A stretch of 50,885 bases of DNA from Achromobacter sp. MYb9 (GCF_002975275.1 NZ_PCOQ01000036.1:1-50885), one strand, 5' to 3'; numbered from the stretch's first letter, positions 26,755 to 35,584 are shown. Translations and numbers: made by a program. The notes: generated by a model not told the origin, from the sequence alone.

Positions 26755-27987
26755 CTAGCGTTTGGTCCAGTCAGGGGCGGGATAGATCGGCTTTGCCGTT
26801 GCCACGTCCGCCGGCCACACGGGCACCATGCCCTTGCCCGGCTGCAACTGCACCACCGGGAAGGGCATTAGCAACTGCTTGCCCGTATTGTCGATGGCGT
26901 AGGGGCCGGCCATGACCGTCAGCTTGCCGGACAGGTCCAGCGACGCCTGCTTGAGCGCCGCGGCATCCGTCGTGCCAGCCTTCTTCACGACCTCTTCCGT
27001 GATCGCGCCAGCGCCATAGGCCAGCGCCGTCTGGAAATCGGGCGGGAACTCGGCCTTGGGAAAGCGCTTGTCGTAGGCCGCCGCGAACTGTTCACGGTTC
27101 ATGCCTGCGCTGACGTTCCAGTTGATCGCGGGGTGGTAGTTGGTGTGGCTGTAGATGTAGTTGGCGTCCGCGCCGATGGCCTGGAACTGCGGCGTCGATG
27201 CGTACACCATGAAGACGTAAGGGAAGTTGATGTCCAGCTGCTTCATCTGGCGCGTCATGCTGATCAGGTCGCCCTCATACGAGGTCGGCACCAGCGCTTC
27301 GGCGCCTGCGGCGCGCGCCTTCTGGAGGATGGTGCTGAAGTCCTTTTGCCCCTTCGGGTATTTCTCGAACATCACGACCTGCATGCCGTTCTTGGTCGCC
27401 TGTTCGCGGCCGCCTTCGGCCAGCCCCGCCGGGAACGGTTCGTCGGAATACAGCAGCGCCACCTTCTTCACGCCCTGGTTGGCGGCCAGCTCCATGTTGG
27501 CGCGCAGCATGGCGGACACGGGCATCTGCGTGCCCGACACCATGTTCTTGAAACCCTGTTTGTACAGATCGTCGCTGGCGGCCGACCAGACCATCATGTA
27601 CTTGCCCAGCCGCTCGGTGACGGTGGCGGCCGCGGCCGTCAGCGTGGAGCCGAACGGCGCAAACACCAGATCCACTTTTTCATCGACAATCAGGCGTTCG
27701 TAGACGCGCGTGACCATCTGCTTGTCGCTGCGGTCGTCCAGCTTGACCAGCTCGACGGGGTACTTCTTGCCTTTGATGTCGATGCCCCCCCGGCGGTTGA
27801 CGTCTTCCACCCACAATTCCACACCCCGCACGCCGGATTGCGAGGCAAGGGCGAAGCTGCCGGTGGAAGAAACCGTCATGCCCACCCGGATCTTGTCCGA
27901 TGTTTGGGCGGCGCCAGTGGCGGGCGTCAGGGCGGCAATGGCCATGGCCAACGCCGGTAAGCGGAACAACCAGGATTTAACGAACAT
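26755..27987 (-). CDS. Liv-type ABC transporter substrate-binding protein
   Basis: A 410-residue periplasmic binding protein of the Peripla_BP_6 (LivJ/AmiC-like) class. A Sec signal peptide (LPALAMAIAALTPATGAAQ) precedes the mature start SDKIRVGMTVSSTGSFALASQSGVRGVELWVEDVNRRGGI, which is typical. VKLDDRSDKQMVTRVYERLI and LVFAPFGSTLTAAAATVTE follow. ATG 27987 has GGAG upstream. Its permease and ATPase genes are on the opposite strand (29134-32484), beyond a divergent LysR gene. Family knowledge allows amino acid, amide or urea ligands; the amidase downstream favours an amide (inference). Confidence 0.92.
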   Translation of the reverse strand: MFVKSWLFRLPALAMAIAALTPATGAAQTSDKIRVGMTVSSTGSFALASQSGVRGVELWVEDVNRRGGIDIKGKKYPVELVKLDDRSDKQMVTRVYERLIVDEKVDLVFAPFGSTLTAAAATVTERLGKYMMVWSAASDDLYKQGFKNMVSGTQMPVSAMLRANMELAANQGVKKVALLYSDEPFPAGLAEGGREQATKNGMQVVMFEKYPKGQKDFSTILQKARAAGAEALVPTSYEGDLISMTRQMKQLDINFPYVFMVYASTPQFQAIGADANYIYSHTNYHPAINWNVSAGMNREQFAAAYDKRFPKAEFPPDFQTALAYGAGAITEEVVKKAGTTDAAALKQASLDLSGKLTVMAGPYAIDNTGKQLLMPFPVVQLQPGKGMVPVWPADVATAKPIYPAPDWTKR

Positions 27988-28053
27988 GGGATGTCTCCAA
28001 TCGTTATAGATTTGGGGGCCTCGCCCCGCCGCGAAGCAGGGACCCAGAACCCG

Positions 28054-28078
28054 GTATTGGGCAATAATTGCCCAATAC
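28054..28078. promoter_or_regulatory. 25-bp palindrome, predicted LysR operator
   Basis: Two 12-bp arms (GTATTGGGCAAT and its exact complement) around one central A, in the 130-bp divergent region between the binding-protein gene and lysR. LysR-family regulators bind dyads near divergent promoters; the palindrome includes a T-N11-A arrangement. It lies 39 bp before the lysR start and 66 bp before the binding-protein start, so both could be controlled. Confidence 0.7.
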
Positions 28079-28117
28079 GCGACAAAGCGTATAACAAATA
28101 GGCATGGAGCGCACGCC

Positions 28118-29044
28118 TTGAATAAACTGAATTACCGTCAGACCGAAATGCTGTGGGCCATCGTCATGGCCGGGTCGATCAGCGGCGCGGCCCGGTTGTT
28201 GAATATTTCGCAGCCGGCGGTCAGCCGGATGTTGGCCCAGACCGAGAAGAGCATGGGCGTGACGCTGTTCGAGCGCGTGCGCGGGCGGCTGCGGCCCACG
28301 TCGCAGGTGCACAGCCTTTTCGAGGAAATCGAGAAGACCCAGCGCATGATGCAGCGGGTCAATGATCTGGCCGATGCGCTGTCCGAACACGGCACGGGCG
28401 TGTTGCGGCTGGCCTCCATTCCCAGTCTGGCGCAGTTCCTGGTGCCGCGTGCCGTGGCTCGCTTCCAGCAGCGGCATCCAGAGCTGCTGCTGCGGTTGAA
28501 TACCTCGGTCCTGCCCAGCCTGATATCCGATGTGCTGCAGGGCGAAGCCGAGCTGGGCCTGGTGGTCATGCAGGCGGATCACCCCTTCCTGACCTCGCAA
28601 CCCCTGCATGTGGGGCGCATGGTGGCGGCCATTCCCAAGGGGCACCCGCTGGCGGAGCGGGCGTCTGTCAGCCTGGCCGATCTTTCCCCGCACCCGCACA
28701 TCGTGGTGGGCACCCGGATGCCTTTCGGCATGCTGGTGTTGGGGGCGTTCGAGCAGGCTGGGCTGCCGTGCCGCATGTGCGCCGACGTGCCCTGGAGCCA
28801 GCTTGCGTGCGCCTTGGTCAATGCTGGTGTCGGGATTGCCATCGTGGATGAGTTCACGGTCATGCAGAACACCATGCCGGATGTCGTGATCGTGCCGCTG
28901 CAAGAGCGGATTCCGCTGAATATCTCGGCCGTCTATGCCAGCAACCGCGAGCCGTCGCAGATCGCCTTGCGGTTCATCGATGAGCTGCGCGAGGTGCTGG
29001 CGGAGGCATTTCCCGGGTCGGATAAGGCGCCTGGTAAGGGTTAA
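28118..29044 (+). CDS. LysR family transcriptional regulator
   Basis: A 308-residue LTTR. The N-terminal winged helix NYRQTEMLWAIVMAGSISGAARLLNISQPAVSRMLAQTEKSMGVTLFERV (residues ~5-53) is unmistakable. The effector domain follows (VLRLASIPSLAQFLVPRAVARFQQRHPEL..., LGLVVMQADHPFL, GVGIAIVDEFTV). The start is TTG at 28118, because the in-frame ATG at 28148 would cut the first helix. It lies divergent to the binding-protein/amidase unit and 89 bp ahead of livM on the same strand, and is the likely regulator of both. The effector is not evident. Confidence 0.92.
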   Translation: MNKLNYRQTEMLWAIVMAGSISGAARLLNISQPAVSRMLAQTEKSMGVTLFERVRGRLRPTSQVHSLFEEIEKTQRMMQRVNDLADALSEHGTGVLRLASIPSLAQFLVPRAVARFQQRHPELLLRLNTSVLPSLISDVLQGEAELGLVVMQADHPFLTSQPLHVGRMVAAIPKGHPLAERASVSLADLSPHPHIVVGTRMPFGMLVLGAFEQAGLPCRMCADVPWSQLACALVNAGVGIAIVDEFTVMQNTMPDVVIVPLQERIPLNISAVYASNREPSQIALRFIDELREVLAEAFPGSDKAPGKG

Positions 29045-29133
29045 TCCTTAACTTGCAGTTATGGTTTGAGTTGTTCATAATCGCCTCCAAATAGAGCGGT
29101 CGTCCAACCCGAGACGGCCCGGAGGAAGACATC

Positions 29134-30126
29134 ATGAGCAGCAGTCCCGCCCTGGCGGCGGGCGCGGCTTCGCATCGCGCGCAGGATCTGCGCGCCGTGC
29201 GGTTGCGCACCCGCATCGCAGTGACCCTCTTCGCCGCGCTGGCCGCCGGCCTGGCCGTGATTCCGATGGCCACCTCGAACATCTCGTTCGCGTTCTACCT
29301 GATGCTGTGGATCACCATGGCCAGCGCCATGAACATCTGCGTCGGGTTCACGGGCTATCTGCCGTTTGGCTACGTGGTGTTCTACGGCGTGGGGTCCTAC
29401 GCCACCGGCATTTGCTACAAGATCATGGGTTGGCCCATTCTGCCGTCGCTGCTGGCCGCTGGCGGCGTGGGGGTGGCGATCGCGCTGCTGCTGGCGCCCA
29501 CGCTGCGCCTGCGCGGCGTGTACTTCGGCATCGTGAGCCTTGCGCTTGCCACCATCGTCAAGCTGGTCATTTCCGATCTGCCGCAGTCGTTCACCGGCGG
29601 CAGCATGGGCATCATCCTGTCCAGCGCCAACAATCCCACGCACAGCTACTACGCCATGCTGCTGGTGATGGGGGCCACGCTGGCCACCGTGACGTGGCTG
29701 TCGGTATCGCGGCTGGGCCGTGCGCTCAAGGCCATTCGCGACGACGATGGCGCGGCCGCCTGCGTCGGGATCCACGTCCCCAACACCCGTCTGAAAGCCT
29801 GGCTGCTGGCCGCCTTGTTTCCCGCGTTGGCCGGCGGCATCGAGGCCTGGTACACGAACGTCGTCGACCCCGAATACGCCTTCAACGTGCTGATCACGGC
29901 GAAGAGCATCATTTATGCAATGGCGGGGGGCTTTGGCACCATCCTGGGCCCGGTGGTCGGGACGCTGGCGCTGCTGGGCATCGATCACATGATCTGGCAG
30001 AAATTCCCGGTGGTGAACCTGCTGCTGCTGGGCCTCATCATCGTCCTGCTGATGCTGTTCCTGCCGCGGGGCATCGTCGGCAGCCTGCTCAAACGCAAGC
30101 CGCAACTGCGCCGCTACATCGCCTGA
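29134..30126 (+). CDS. Branched-chain amino acid-type ABC permease LivM
   Basis: A 330-residue inner-membrane permease of the BPD_transp_2 family. Features: multiple hydrophobic helices from residue ~30, the LivM signature GFTGYLPFGYVVFYGVGSYATGI, LRLRGVYFGIVSLALATIVKLVI, and the cytoplasmic coupling segment RLGRALKAIRDDDGAAACVGIHVPNTRLKAW. The ATG is preceded by CGGAGGAAG. It is followed after 9 bp by the LivH gene. Together with LivH and the two ATPases it makes a full importer that lacks a binding-protein gene on its own strand. Confidence 0.93.
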   Translation: MSSSPALAAGAASHRAQDLRAVRLRTRIAVTLFAALAAGLAVIPMATSNISFAFYLMLWITMASAMNICVGFTGYLPFGYVVFYGVGSYATGICYKIMGWPILPSLLAAGGVGVAIALLLAPTLRLRGVYFGIVSLALATIVKLVISDLPQSFTGGSMGIILSSANNPTHSYYAMLLVMGATLATVTWLSVSRLGRALKAIRDDDGAAACVGIHVPNTRLKAWLLAALFPALAGGIEAWYTNVVDPEYAFNVLITAKSIIYAMAGGFGTILGPVVGTLALLGIDHMIWQKFPVVNLLLLGLIIVLLMLFLPRGIVGSLLKRKPQLRRYIA

Positions 30127-30135
30127 GGACCCGCC

Positions 30136-31017
30136 ATGACCGGACTGCTTATCCAAGGCCTGATCAACGGCCTGATTCTCGGCGCCATCTATGGGCTGAT
30201 CGGCGTCGGCCTGAACGTCGTCTTCGGCGTGCTGCGTGTGGTGAACTTCGCGCACGGCGAATTCCTGGTACTGGGCGCGTATTTCGCGTTCTATCTCATG
30301 GAGTATGCGGGCATCAACCCGCTGGTCGCGCTGCCGCTGGCGTTCGCGGCGTTCTTCCTGGCCGGCTACCTGCTGTACTTCGTCCTGATCCCGCGGTTGT
30401 CCAAGGCGGACGACCCCGAGATCAGTTCGCTGCTGCTGATGTTCGGCGTATCGATCATGCTGGGCGCGCTGATGCTGCTGGCGTTCGACGCCGACGCCCG
30501 CTCGCTGCCCTACGAGATCGAACCGGTCTTCCTGAAGTTTGGTCCGGTGCTGATCCCCACCGTGCGGTTGCTGGCGCTGGCCATCGCGCTGGCGATCATC
30601 GCCGCGTTGACGGTGTTCCTGTACCGCACCCAGCTGGGCCGCGCGCTGCGGGCCATCATCATGAACCGCGACGCGGTCCGCATCGTAGGCATCAACGTGG
30701 AACGGCTGTCCGCCGTGGCGTTCGGCCTGGGCGTGGGCCTGGCGGCCGCCAGCGGCGTGCTGGTCGCCATGGTGTTCCCGGCGTTCTCGCCGTTCATGGG
30801 CAACGACTACACGCTGATCGGCTTTATCGTCATCGTCCTGGGCGGCCTGGGGCATCCGGTGGGGGCGTTGGTCGGAGCGCTGCTGTTCGGGGTGACGGAA
30901 CAGGTGTCGGTGGTGTTCTTCAGCCCTTCCATCGCCACCATTTGCGGCTTCGCGTTGATGGTCGCCACGATCTTCATCCGGCCCAGCGGCTTGTTCGGCC
31001 GCCAGGCCCTGCGCTGA
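30136..31017 (+). CDS. Branched-chain amino acid-type ABC permease LivH
   Basis: A 293-residue permease subunit with the LivH sequence LIQGLINGLILGAIYGLIGVGLNVVFGVLRVVNFAHGEFLVLGAYFAF at the N-terminus. The coupling helix TQLGRALRAIIMNRDAVRIVGINVERLSAVAFGLG appears near residues 155-190, and IVIVLGGLGHPVGALVGALLFGVTEQ near the C-terminus. It lies between livM and the LivG ATPase with small gaps (9 and 17 bp). Gene order M-H-G-F differs from the H-M-G-F order of the second system. Confidence 0.93.
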   Translation: MTGLLIQGLINGLILGAIYGLIGVGLNVVFGVLRVVNFAHGEFLVLGAYFAFYLMEYAGINPLVALPLAFAAFFLAGYLLYFVLIPRLSKADDPEISSLLLMFGVSIMLGALMLLAFDADARSLPYEIEPVFLKFGPVLIPTVRLLALAIALAIIAALTVFLYRTQLGRALRAIIMNRDAVRIVGINVERLSAVAFGLGVGLAAASGVLVAMVFPAFSPFMGNDYTLIGFIVIVLGGLGHPVGALVGALLFGVTEQVSVVFFSPSIATICGFALMVATIFIRPSGLFGRQALR

Positions 31018-31034
31018 TCCCGGGAGACGGACGC

Positions 31035-31742
31035 ATGTTGAAAGTCACGAATCTGAAGAAGCGCTTCGGCGGCCTGGTGGCGCTGCAGGGCGTGGACCTG
31101 GAGGTGCCCAAGGGCGGCATCCTGGGCATCATCGGCATGAACGGGTCGGGCAAGACCACGCTGCTGAACTGCATCAATGGCATCTACACCCCGGACGAAG
31201 GCCGCATCGAGCTGGGCGGCCAAGAGATCGGCGGGCGCCAGGTCCACGACGTGGCACGGCTGGGCGTGGGGCGCACCTTCCAGGTGCCGCGCATCTTCCG
31301 CCACCTCAGCCTGCTGGACAACCTGGACGTGGCGCAGCAGCAGGCGGGCCGCAGCGCGGACGAACGCTATGCGCAGTCCGAGTACTGGCTGCACAAGGTA
31401 GAGCTGCACCGCCTGCGCCACAACTACGCCGAGGAGCTGTCGGGGGGCCAGCAGAAACTGGTGGAACTGGCGCGCATCATGGTCGCGCGGCCCAAGGTCG
31501 TCCTGCTGGACGAGCCGTTCGCGGGGGTGAATCCCGCGCTGGCGCAGCTGCTGATCTCCGTGATCCGCGAACTGCCCACCGAACACGATTGCTCGGTGGT
31601 GCTGGTGTCGCACGACCTGACTTCGATCTATCAGCTGTCCCATCACATCATCGTCATGAACGAAGGCGCCATCCTGAGCCAGGGCGACGCCGATCACGTG
31701 CGCGCCGACCCGCGTGTGGTCGAAGCCTATCTGGGAGCCTGA
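31035..31742 (+). CDS. Branched-chain amino acid-type ABC ATP-binding protein LivG
   Basis: A 235-residue ATPase. Walker A GMNGSGKTT (residues ~36-44), Q-loop region VGRTFQVPRIF, signature LSGGQQKLVELARIM, Walker B VVLLDEPFAGVNP and switch His in VSHDLTSIYQL. The start is ATG at 31035 (MLKVTNLKKRFGG), although the frame stays open upstream to 29307 in shadow of the permease genes. The TGA is followed one base later by the livF ATG. Confidence 0.93.
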   Translation: MLKVTNLKKRFGGLVALQGVDLEVPKGGILGIIGMNGSGKTTLLNCINGIYTPDEGRIELGGQEIGGRQVHDVARLGVGRTFQVPRIFRHLSLLDNLDVAQQQAGRSADERYAQSEYWLHKVELHRLRHNYAEELSGGQQKLVELARIMVARPKVVLLDEPFAGVNPALAQLLISVIRELPTEHDCSVVLVSHDLTSIYQLSHHIIVMNEGAILSQGDADHVRADPRVVEAYLGA

Positions 31743-31743
31743 C

Positions 31744-32484
31744 ATGAGCACCGCGATCCTCGCGCTGGAAGACGTGACCGTGGCCTATCACGGCGACATC
31801 ACGATCTTGAACCGCATCAACGTGCAGGCGCGCGCCGGCAAGGTCACCGGCGTGATCGGCCCCAACGGCGCGGGAAAGTCCACCGTGCTCAAGACCCTGT
31901 TCGGCTTCCTGCCACCGCGTACCGGCCGCATCACGTTGCGCGGCAAGGACATCAGCGCGCAACCCTCGCATGAACGCGCCAACCATGGCGTGGCGTTCGT
32001 GCCGCAGCATCGCAGCCTGTTCGGCGACCTGACCGTGCACGACAACCTGCTGCTGGGCTGCTGGCCGTTCCGCCGCGACAAGGCCCGGGTACGTCAGCGC
32101 ATCGACTCGGTCTACGACCGCTTTCCCATCCTGGCGCAGAAACGCGACGACCCGGTGTCCAGCATGAGCGGCGGCCAGCAACGCTTTGTGGAGTTCGGCC
32201 GCGCCCTGCTTATCGAACCGTCGGTGATTCTGCTGGACGAGCCGACGGCGATGCTGGCGCCCAAGATCTCCAAGGAGATCTACGCGCTGATCCGCGGCTT
32301 TGCCGACGAGGGCATGACGGTCGTGCTGGTGGACCAGAACGTGCGGCGCTGCGCCGAGGTGTCGGACTACATGTACATCCTGGAATTGGGGCGCAACAAA
32401 GCAGAAGGCTCGCGCGAAGCCTTTGAGGAAGAGGGCGGCCTGCGCGAGATGGTCGCATCATGGATGGACTACAAGATCGACTGA
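31744..32484 (+). CDS. Branched-chain amino acid-type ABC ATP-binding protein LivF
   Basis: A 246-residue ATPase. Walker A GPNGAGKSTVLKTLFG, signature SMSGGQQRFVEFGRALL, Walker B VILLDEPTAMLAP, and the LivF-type terminal segment VVLVDQNVRRCAEVSDYMYILELGRN. The ATG at 31744 is one base after the livG stop. Last gene of the importer; it converges on the Nudix-ThiE gene through a GC-rich hairpin. TAMLAP replaces the more usual TEGLAP; the effect is unknown. Confidence 0.92.
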   Translation: MSTAILALEDVTVAYHGDITILNRINVQARAGKVTGVIGPNGAGKSTVLKTLFGFLPPRTGRITLRGKDISAQPSHERANHGVAFVPQHRSLFGDLTVHDNLLLGCWPFRRDKARVRQRIDSVYDRFPILAQKRDDPVSSMSGGQQRFVEFGRALLIEPSVILLDEPTAMLAPKISKEIYALIRGFADEGMTVVLVDQNVRRCAEVSDYMYILELGRNKAEGSREAFEEEGGLREMVASWMDYKID

Positions 32485-32495
32485 GGGATCGGGCA

Positions 32496-32515
32496 GGGCC
32501 CGCCGGGGCGGGCCC
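32496..32515. terminator. Bidirectional GC hairpin between livF and the Nudix-ThiE gene
   Basis: GGGCCCGCC (32496-32504) pairs with GGCGGGCCC (32507-32515) across a 2-base gap, midway between two convergent stop codons (32484 and 32530). Position and strength suit termination for both strands; T-runs are lacking. Confidence 0.55.
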
Positions 32516-32529
32516 CGGCGGGGTTGGCG

Positions 32530-33492
32530 TCAGAGGACGCCGCGTATCCCGGCAATGCCATGCGCGCCATGGCGCAGTGCCTGCGACACGGTCTGGGTGG
32601 ATTGCCCGCCCAGCGCGAAGACCGGGATGCCCGCGTCGCGATTGCCTTCGACGAAACCTTCCCAGCCCAGGGTTTGCGCGCCGGGGTGGCTGGGCGTATC
32701 CAGCACGGGGCCCAGCACCGCGAAGTCGGCGCCGATGTTCCGGGCATGAACGATCTGGGCGTTGTCGTGGGCCGACACGCCGACCAGCGCCTGCTTGGGC
32801 AATTCCGGGCGGGCGGTCAACCGCGCCGCGTCCGCCGTGCGCAGGTGCACGCCCTCGGCTTCCTTCCACCATGCGGCCGGGTGCGCGCTGTTGACCAGCA
32901 CGCGGGCGCCTGCTGCGCGGCAGCGCTTGATCACTTGCTGCAGCACCTCATGCAGGGAACTTGCGCCCGCGCCGTCGGGCCATTGCGGCTCGCGCAGTTG
33001 CACAAGCTTCACGCCGCGCGCAAGCGCCGCGTCCAGGCGGCCCAGGAATGCGGCCACGCCCGCGCGCGAACCGATCGAGCTGATGCCGTAGGTCGTGGGC
33101 AGTTGCAGCCAGCGCAGGGGGGGCAAAGTCGCCGGCAGCAGGTCGCCCACCGAGGCCGCGTTGGCCGGGTCGACCCATTCCAGGCGCTGGTTCTCCAGGC
33201 CCTGGGGTTCGCCTTCCCAGCCGGTAACGTGGCAGAACGCCAGCCGGACCGTGGTGTGCGGGTACACGTGCACGTAGGTGACCCACGGGCGCGATTGCGT
33301 GACGCGGATGCCGATTTCTTCGTGCAATTCACGGGCCAGCGCCTGCAGCACGGTTTCGCCAGGTTCGAGCTTGCCGCCCGGCAGTTCCCACCAGCCCGAC
33401 CACGGTTTGCCTTCGGGCCGCTGGCCCAGCAGCAGCTTGCCGTCGGGGCGCAGAATCAGGCCGGCGGCGACGTCGACGATCTTCTCAGACAT
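32530..33492 (-). CDS. Nudix (MutT-like) hydrolase fused to a ThiE/TenI-like domain
   Basis: A 320-residue two-domain protein. Residues ~1-130 are a Nudix hydrolase: the Nudix box starts at GGKLEPGETVLQALARELHEEIGI, matching GX5EX7REUXEEXGU. This part would clean 8-oxo-dGTP or related nucleotides. Residues ~150-320 resemble thiamine phosphate synthase or TenI (VKLVQLREPQ, ARVLVNSAHPAAWWKEAEGVHLRTAD, VGVSAHD, ADFAVLGPVLDTPSHPG, PVFALGGQS). Start ATG 33492 overlaps the DUF815 gene by 8 bp. The fusion is known in proteobacteria, usually annotated MutT with a doubtful thiamine role. No thi genes are adjacent. Confidence 0.9.
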   Translation of the reverse strand: MSEKIVDVAAGLILRPDGKLLLGQRPEGKPWSGWWELPGGKLEPGETVLQALARELHEEIGIRVTQSRPWVTYVHVYPHTTVRLAFCHVTGWEGEPQGLENQRLEWVDPANAASVGDLLPATLPPLRWLQLPTTYGISSIGSRAGVAAFLGRLDAALARGVKLVQLREPQWPDGAGASSLHEVLQQVIKRCRAAGARVLVNSAHPAAWWKEAEGVHLRTADAARLTARPELPKQALVGVSAHDNAQIVHARNIGADFAVLGPVLDTPSHPGAQTLGWEGFVEGNRDAGIPVFALGGQSTQTVSQALRHGAHGIAGIRGVL

Positions 33493-34351
33493 GGCGGGCC
33501 GCCCAATCGCGCGCGAATTGGTACGCCACCCGGCCCGAACGCGAACCGCGTTCGATCGTCCATTGCAGCGCTTCGGTGCGGGAAGGCTCGATGTGCGCTT
33601 CGGGGCAGCCCAGCTCGCGCAGCCAGTGGTAGACGATGTCCAGGTAGTCATCCTGCTTGAAGGGGTAGAACGACAACCACAGGCCGAAACGCTCGGACAG
33701 GGAGATTTTCTCTTCAACCGTTTCACCCGGATGGATTTCGCCATCGGGCTGATGCTTGGCCTGCAAGTTCTCGCTCATGTATTCCGGCATCAGGTGGCGC
33801 CGGTTGGACGTGGCGTAGATCAGCACGTTGTCGCCCGACGCCGACACCGAGCCGTCCAGCACGGATTTCAGCGCCTTGTAGCCGGGCTCGCCTTCCTCGA
33901 ACGACAGGTCGTCGCAGAACACGATGAAGCGTTCGGGGCGCGCGGCGACCAGCTCGACGATGTCGGCCAGGTCGCCCAGGTCGGATTTGTCTACTTCGAT
34001 CAGGCGCAATCCGCGGTCGCCGTAGGCCGCCAGCATGGCTTTGACCAGCGAGCTCTTGCCGGTGCCGCGGGCGCCGGTCATCAGCACGTTGTTGGCCGGC
34101 TTGTTCTCCAGGAACTGAACGGTGTTGCGGTCGATGGTGGCCTTCTGGCGCTCGATGTGCTGAAGGTCGTGCATGTCGATGCGCGCGACGTGGCGCACGG
34201 CGTCCAGCCAGCCGCGCGACCCGCGCTTGCGCCAGCGGAACGCGTGGGCGCTCCAGTCGATGTCGGGCGGGGCCGGAGGCAGGAAGGCCTCAAGCTGCGC
34301 CAGCACGCGCTCGGCGCGCTGGATAAGGGGGGTGAATTCGCTTGCGCTCAT
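33485..34351 (-). CDS. DUF815 family AAA-type ATPase
   Basis: A 288-residue P-loop ATPase. Walker A GARGTGKS at residues 93-100 (NNVLMTGARGTGKSSLVKAML), Walker B-like FIVFCDDLSFEE, sensor-like ATSNRRHLMPEYM, and the ERFGLWLSFYPFKQDDYLDIV block typical of DUF815 proteins. Its role is not established. It sits between argJ (6-bp gap) and the Nudix-ThiE gene (8-bp overlap), a conserved arrangement in this family of bacteria, so co-translation is likely. Confidence 0.88.
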   Translation of the reverse strand: MSASEFTPLIQRAERVLAQLEAFLPPAPPDIDWSAHAFRWRKRGSRGWLDAVRHVARIDMHDLQHIERQKATIDRNTVQFLENKPANNVLMTGARGTGKSSLVKAMLAAYGDRGLRLIEVDKSDLGDLADIVELVAARPERFIVFCDDLSFEEGEPGYKALKSVLDGSVSASGDNVLIYATSNRRHLMPEYMSENLQAKHQPDGEIHPGETVEEKISLSERFGLWLSFYPFKQDDYLDIVYHWLRELGCPEAHIEPSRTEALQWTIERGSRSGRVAYQFARDWAARHV

Positions 34352-34357
34352 GGCGGA

Positions 34358-35584
34358 TCACGAACGGTAGTCGGCGTTGATGGTCACGTATTCGTGCGAG
34401 AAGTCGCAGGTGTAGACCGTGTCCGCGACCGGGCCGCGGCCCAACGCGATGCGCACCGAGATCTCGGCCTGCTTCATCACGCGCTGGCCGTCGGCCTCTT
34501 GGTAGTCGGGGTTGCGGCCGCCGTCCTTGGCCACCAGCACATCGTCCAGCCACAGGCGAATATTGGACACGTCCAGGTCGTCGATGCCGGCGTAGCCGAT
34601 CGCGGCCAGGATGCGGCCCAGGTTGGGGTCCGACGCGAAGAAGGCGGTCTTGACCAGCGGCGAATGCGCCACCGCGTAGGCGACCTTCAGCGCTTCTTCC
34701 GTGGTGCCGGCTTCTTCGACGCGGATCGTCATGAACTTGGTGGCGCCTTCGGCGTCGCGCACGATCTTCGTGGCCAGTTCCAGCGCGGCGGCGGTCAGGG
34801 CCGCGCGCACGGCGGCGTAAGCGGCGTCGGATTCGCTATTGACGTTCACGCCCGACTTGCCCGTGGCCGCGATGATGAAGGAGTCGTTGGTGGAGGTGTC
34901 GCCGTCGACCGTGATGCGATTGAACGACGCGTCCGCGATTTCCACGGCCAGGCGGCGCAGCAGCGGTTGCGCGATGCCGGCATCGGTGGCCAGGAAGCTG
35001 AGCATCGTGGCCATGTTGGGGCGGATCATGCCCGCGCCCTTGCTGATGCCGGTGAACGTGACGGTCTTGCCGTCGATCTGCACCTTGGCCGACGAGATCT
35101 TCGGCAGCGTGTCGGTCGTCATGATGCCGTGGGCAGCGCTGGACCAGTGGTCGGCGGCCAGATCGGCGATGGCACCCGGCAGGCCCGCGACCAGGCGGTC
35201 CAGCGGCAGCGGTTCCAGGATGACACCGGTGGAGAAGGGCAGGATCTGCGCGGCCGGCACGCCCAGCAGTTTGCCCAGCGCGGCACACGTGTCCTGGGCT
35301 TTCTTCAGGCCTTCCTCGCCGGTGCCGGCGTTGGCGTTACCGGTGTTGATGACCAGCGCGCTGATGGGGCCGCCGGCGGCCAGATGGGTCTGGCAGACCT
35401 GCACGGGCGCGGCGCAGAAGCGATTGCGCGTGAACACGCCGGCGACGCTGGTGCCTTCGGCCAGGCGGAAGACGGTCAGGTCGCGCCGGTTGGCTTTGCG
35501 GATGCCGGCCTCGGTGACGCCGATTTCAATGCCGGCAACAGGAAAAATTTCGGACTCGGAGGGGATCTGCAAATTAACGGCCAT
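34358..35584 (-). CDS. argJ: Glutamate N-acetyltransferase / amino-acid acetyltransferase
   Basis: Bifunctional ornithine acetyltransferase of the cyclic arginine pathway: moves acetyl from N-acetylornithine to glutamate and may also use acetyl-CoA. Length 408 residues. The self-cleavage motif is RPNMATML with nucleophile Thr193 (cut between A192 and T193). Further blocks: VINTGNANAGTGEEGL, STGVILEPLP, IMTTDTLPK, and TVDGDTSTNDSF. The proenzyme splits into alpha and beta chains at Thr193. It is first in an argJ-DUF815-Nudix/ThiE run. Confidence 0.97.
   Translation of the reverse strand: MAVNLQIPSESEIFPVAGIEIGVTEAGIRKANRRDLTVFRLAEGTSVAGVFTRNRFCAAPVQVCQTHLAAGGPISALVINTGNANAGTGEEGLKKAQDTCAALGKLLGVPAAQILPFSTGVILEPLPLDRLVAGLPGAIADLAADHWSSAAHGIMTTDTLPKISSAKVQIDGKTVTFTGISKGAGMIRPNMATMLSFLATDAGIAQPLLRRLAVEIADASFNRITVDGDTSTNDSFIIAATGKSGVNVNSESDAAYAAVRAALTAAALELATKIVRDAEGATKFMTIRVEEAGTTEEALKVAYAVAHSPLVKTAFFASDPNLGRILAAIGYAGIDDLDVSNIRLWLDDVLVAKDGGRNPDYQEADGQRVMKQAEISVRIALGRGPVADTVYTCDFSHEYVTINADYRS

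Noticed and set aside
25099..26871. 590-residue plus-strand frame over the amidase
   Set aside because: Antisense shadow of the amidase; composition and lack of family argue against coding.
29307..31034. 811-residue frame joining permease-region sequence to LivG
   Set aside because: The first 576 residues are an out-of-frame reading of livM and livH; the real ATPase starts at 31035.
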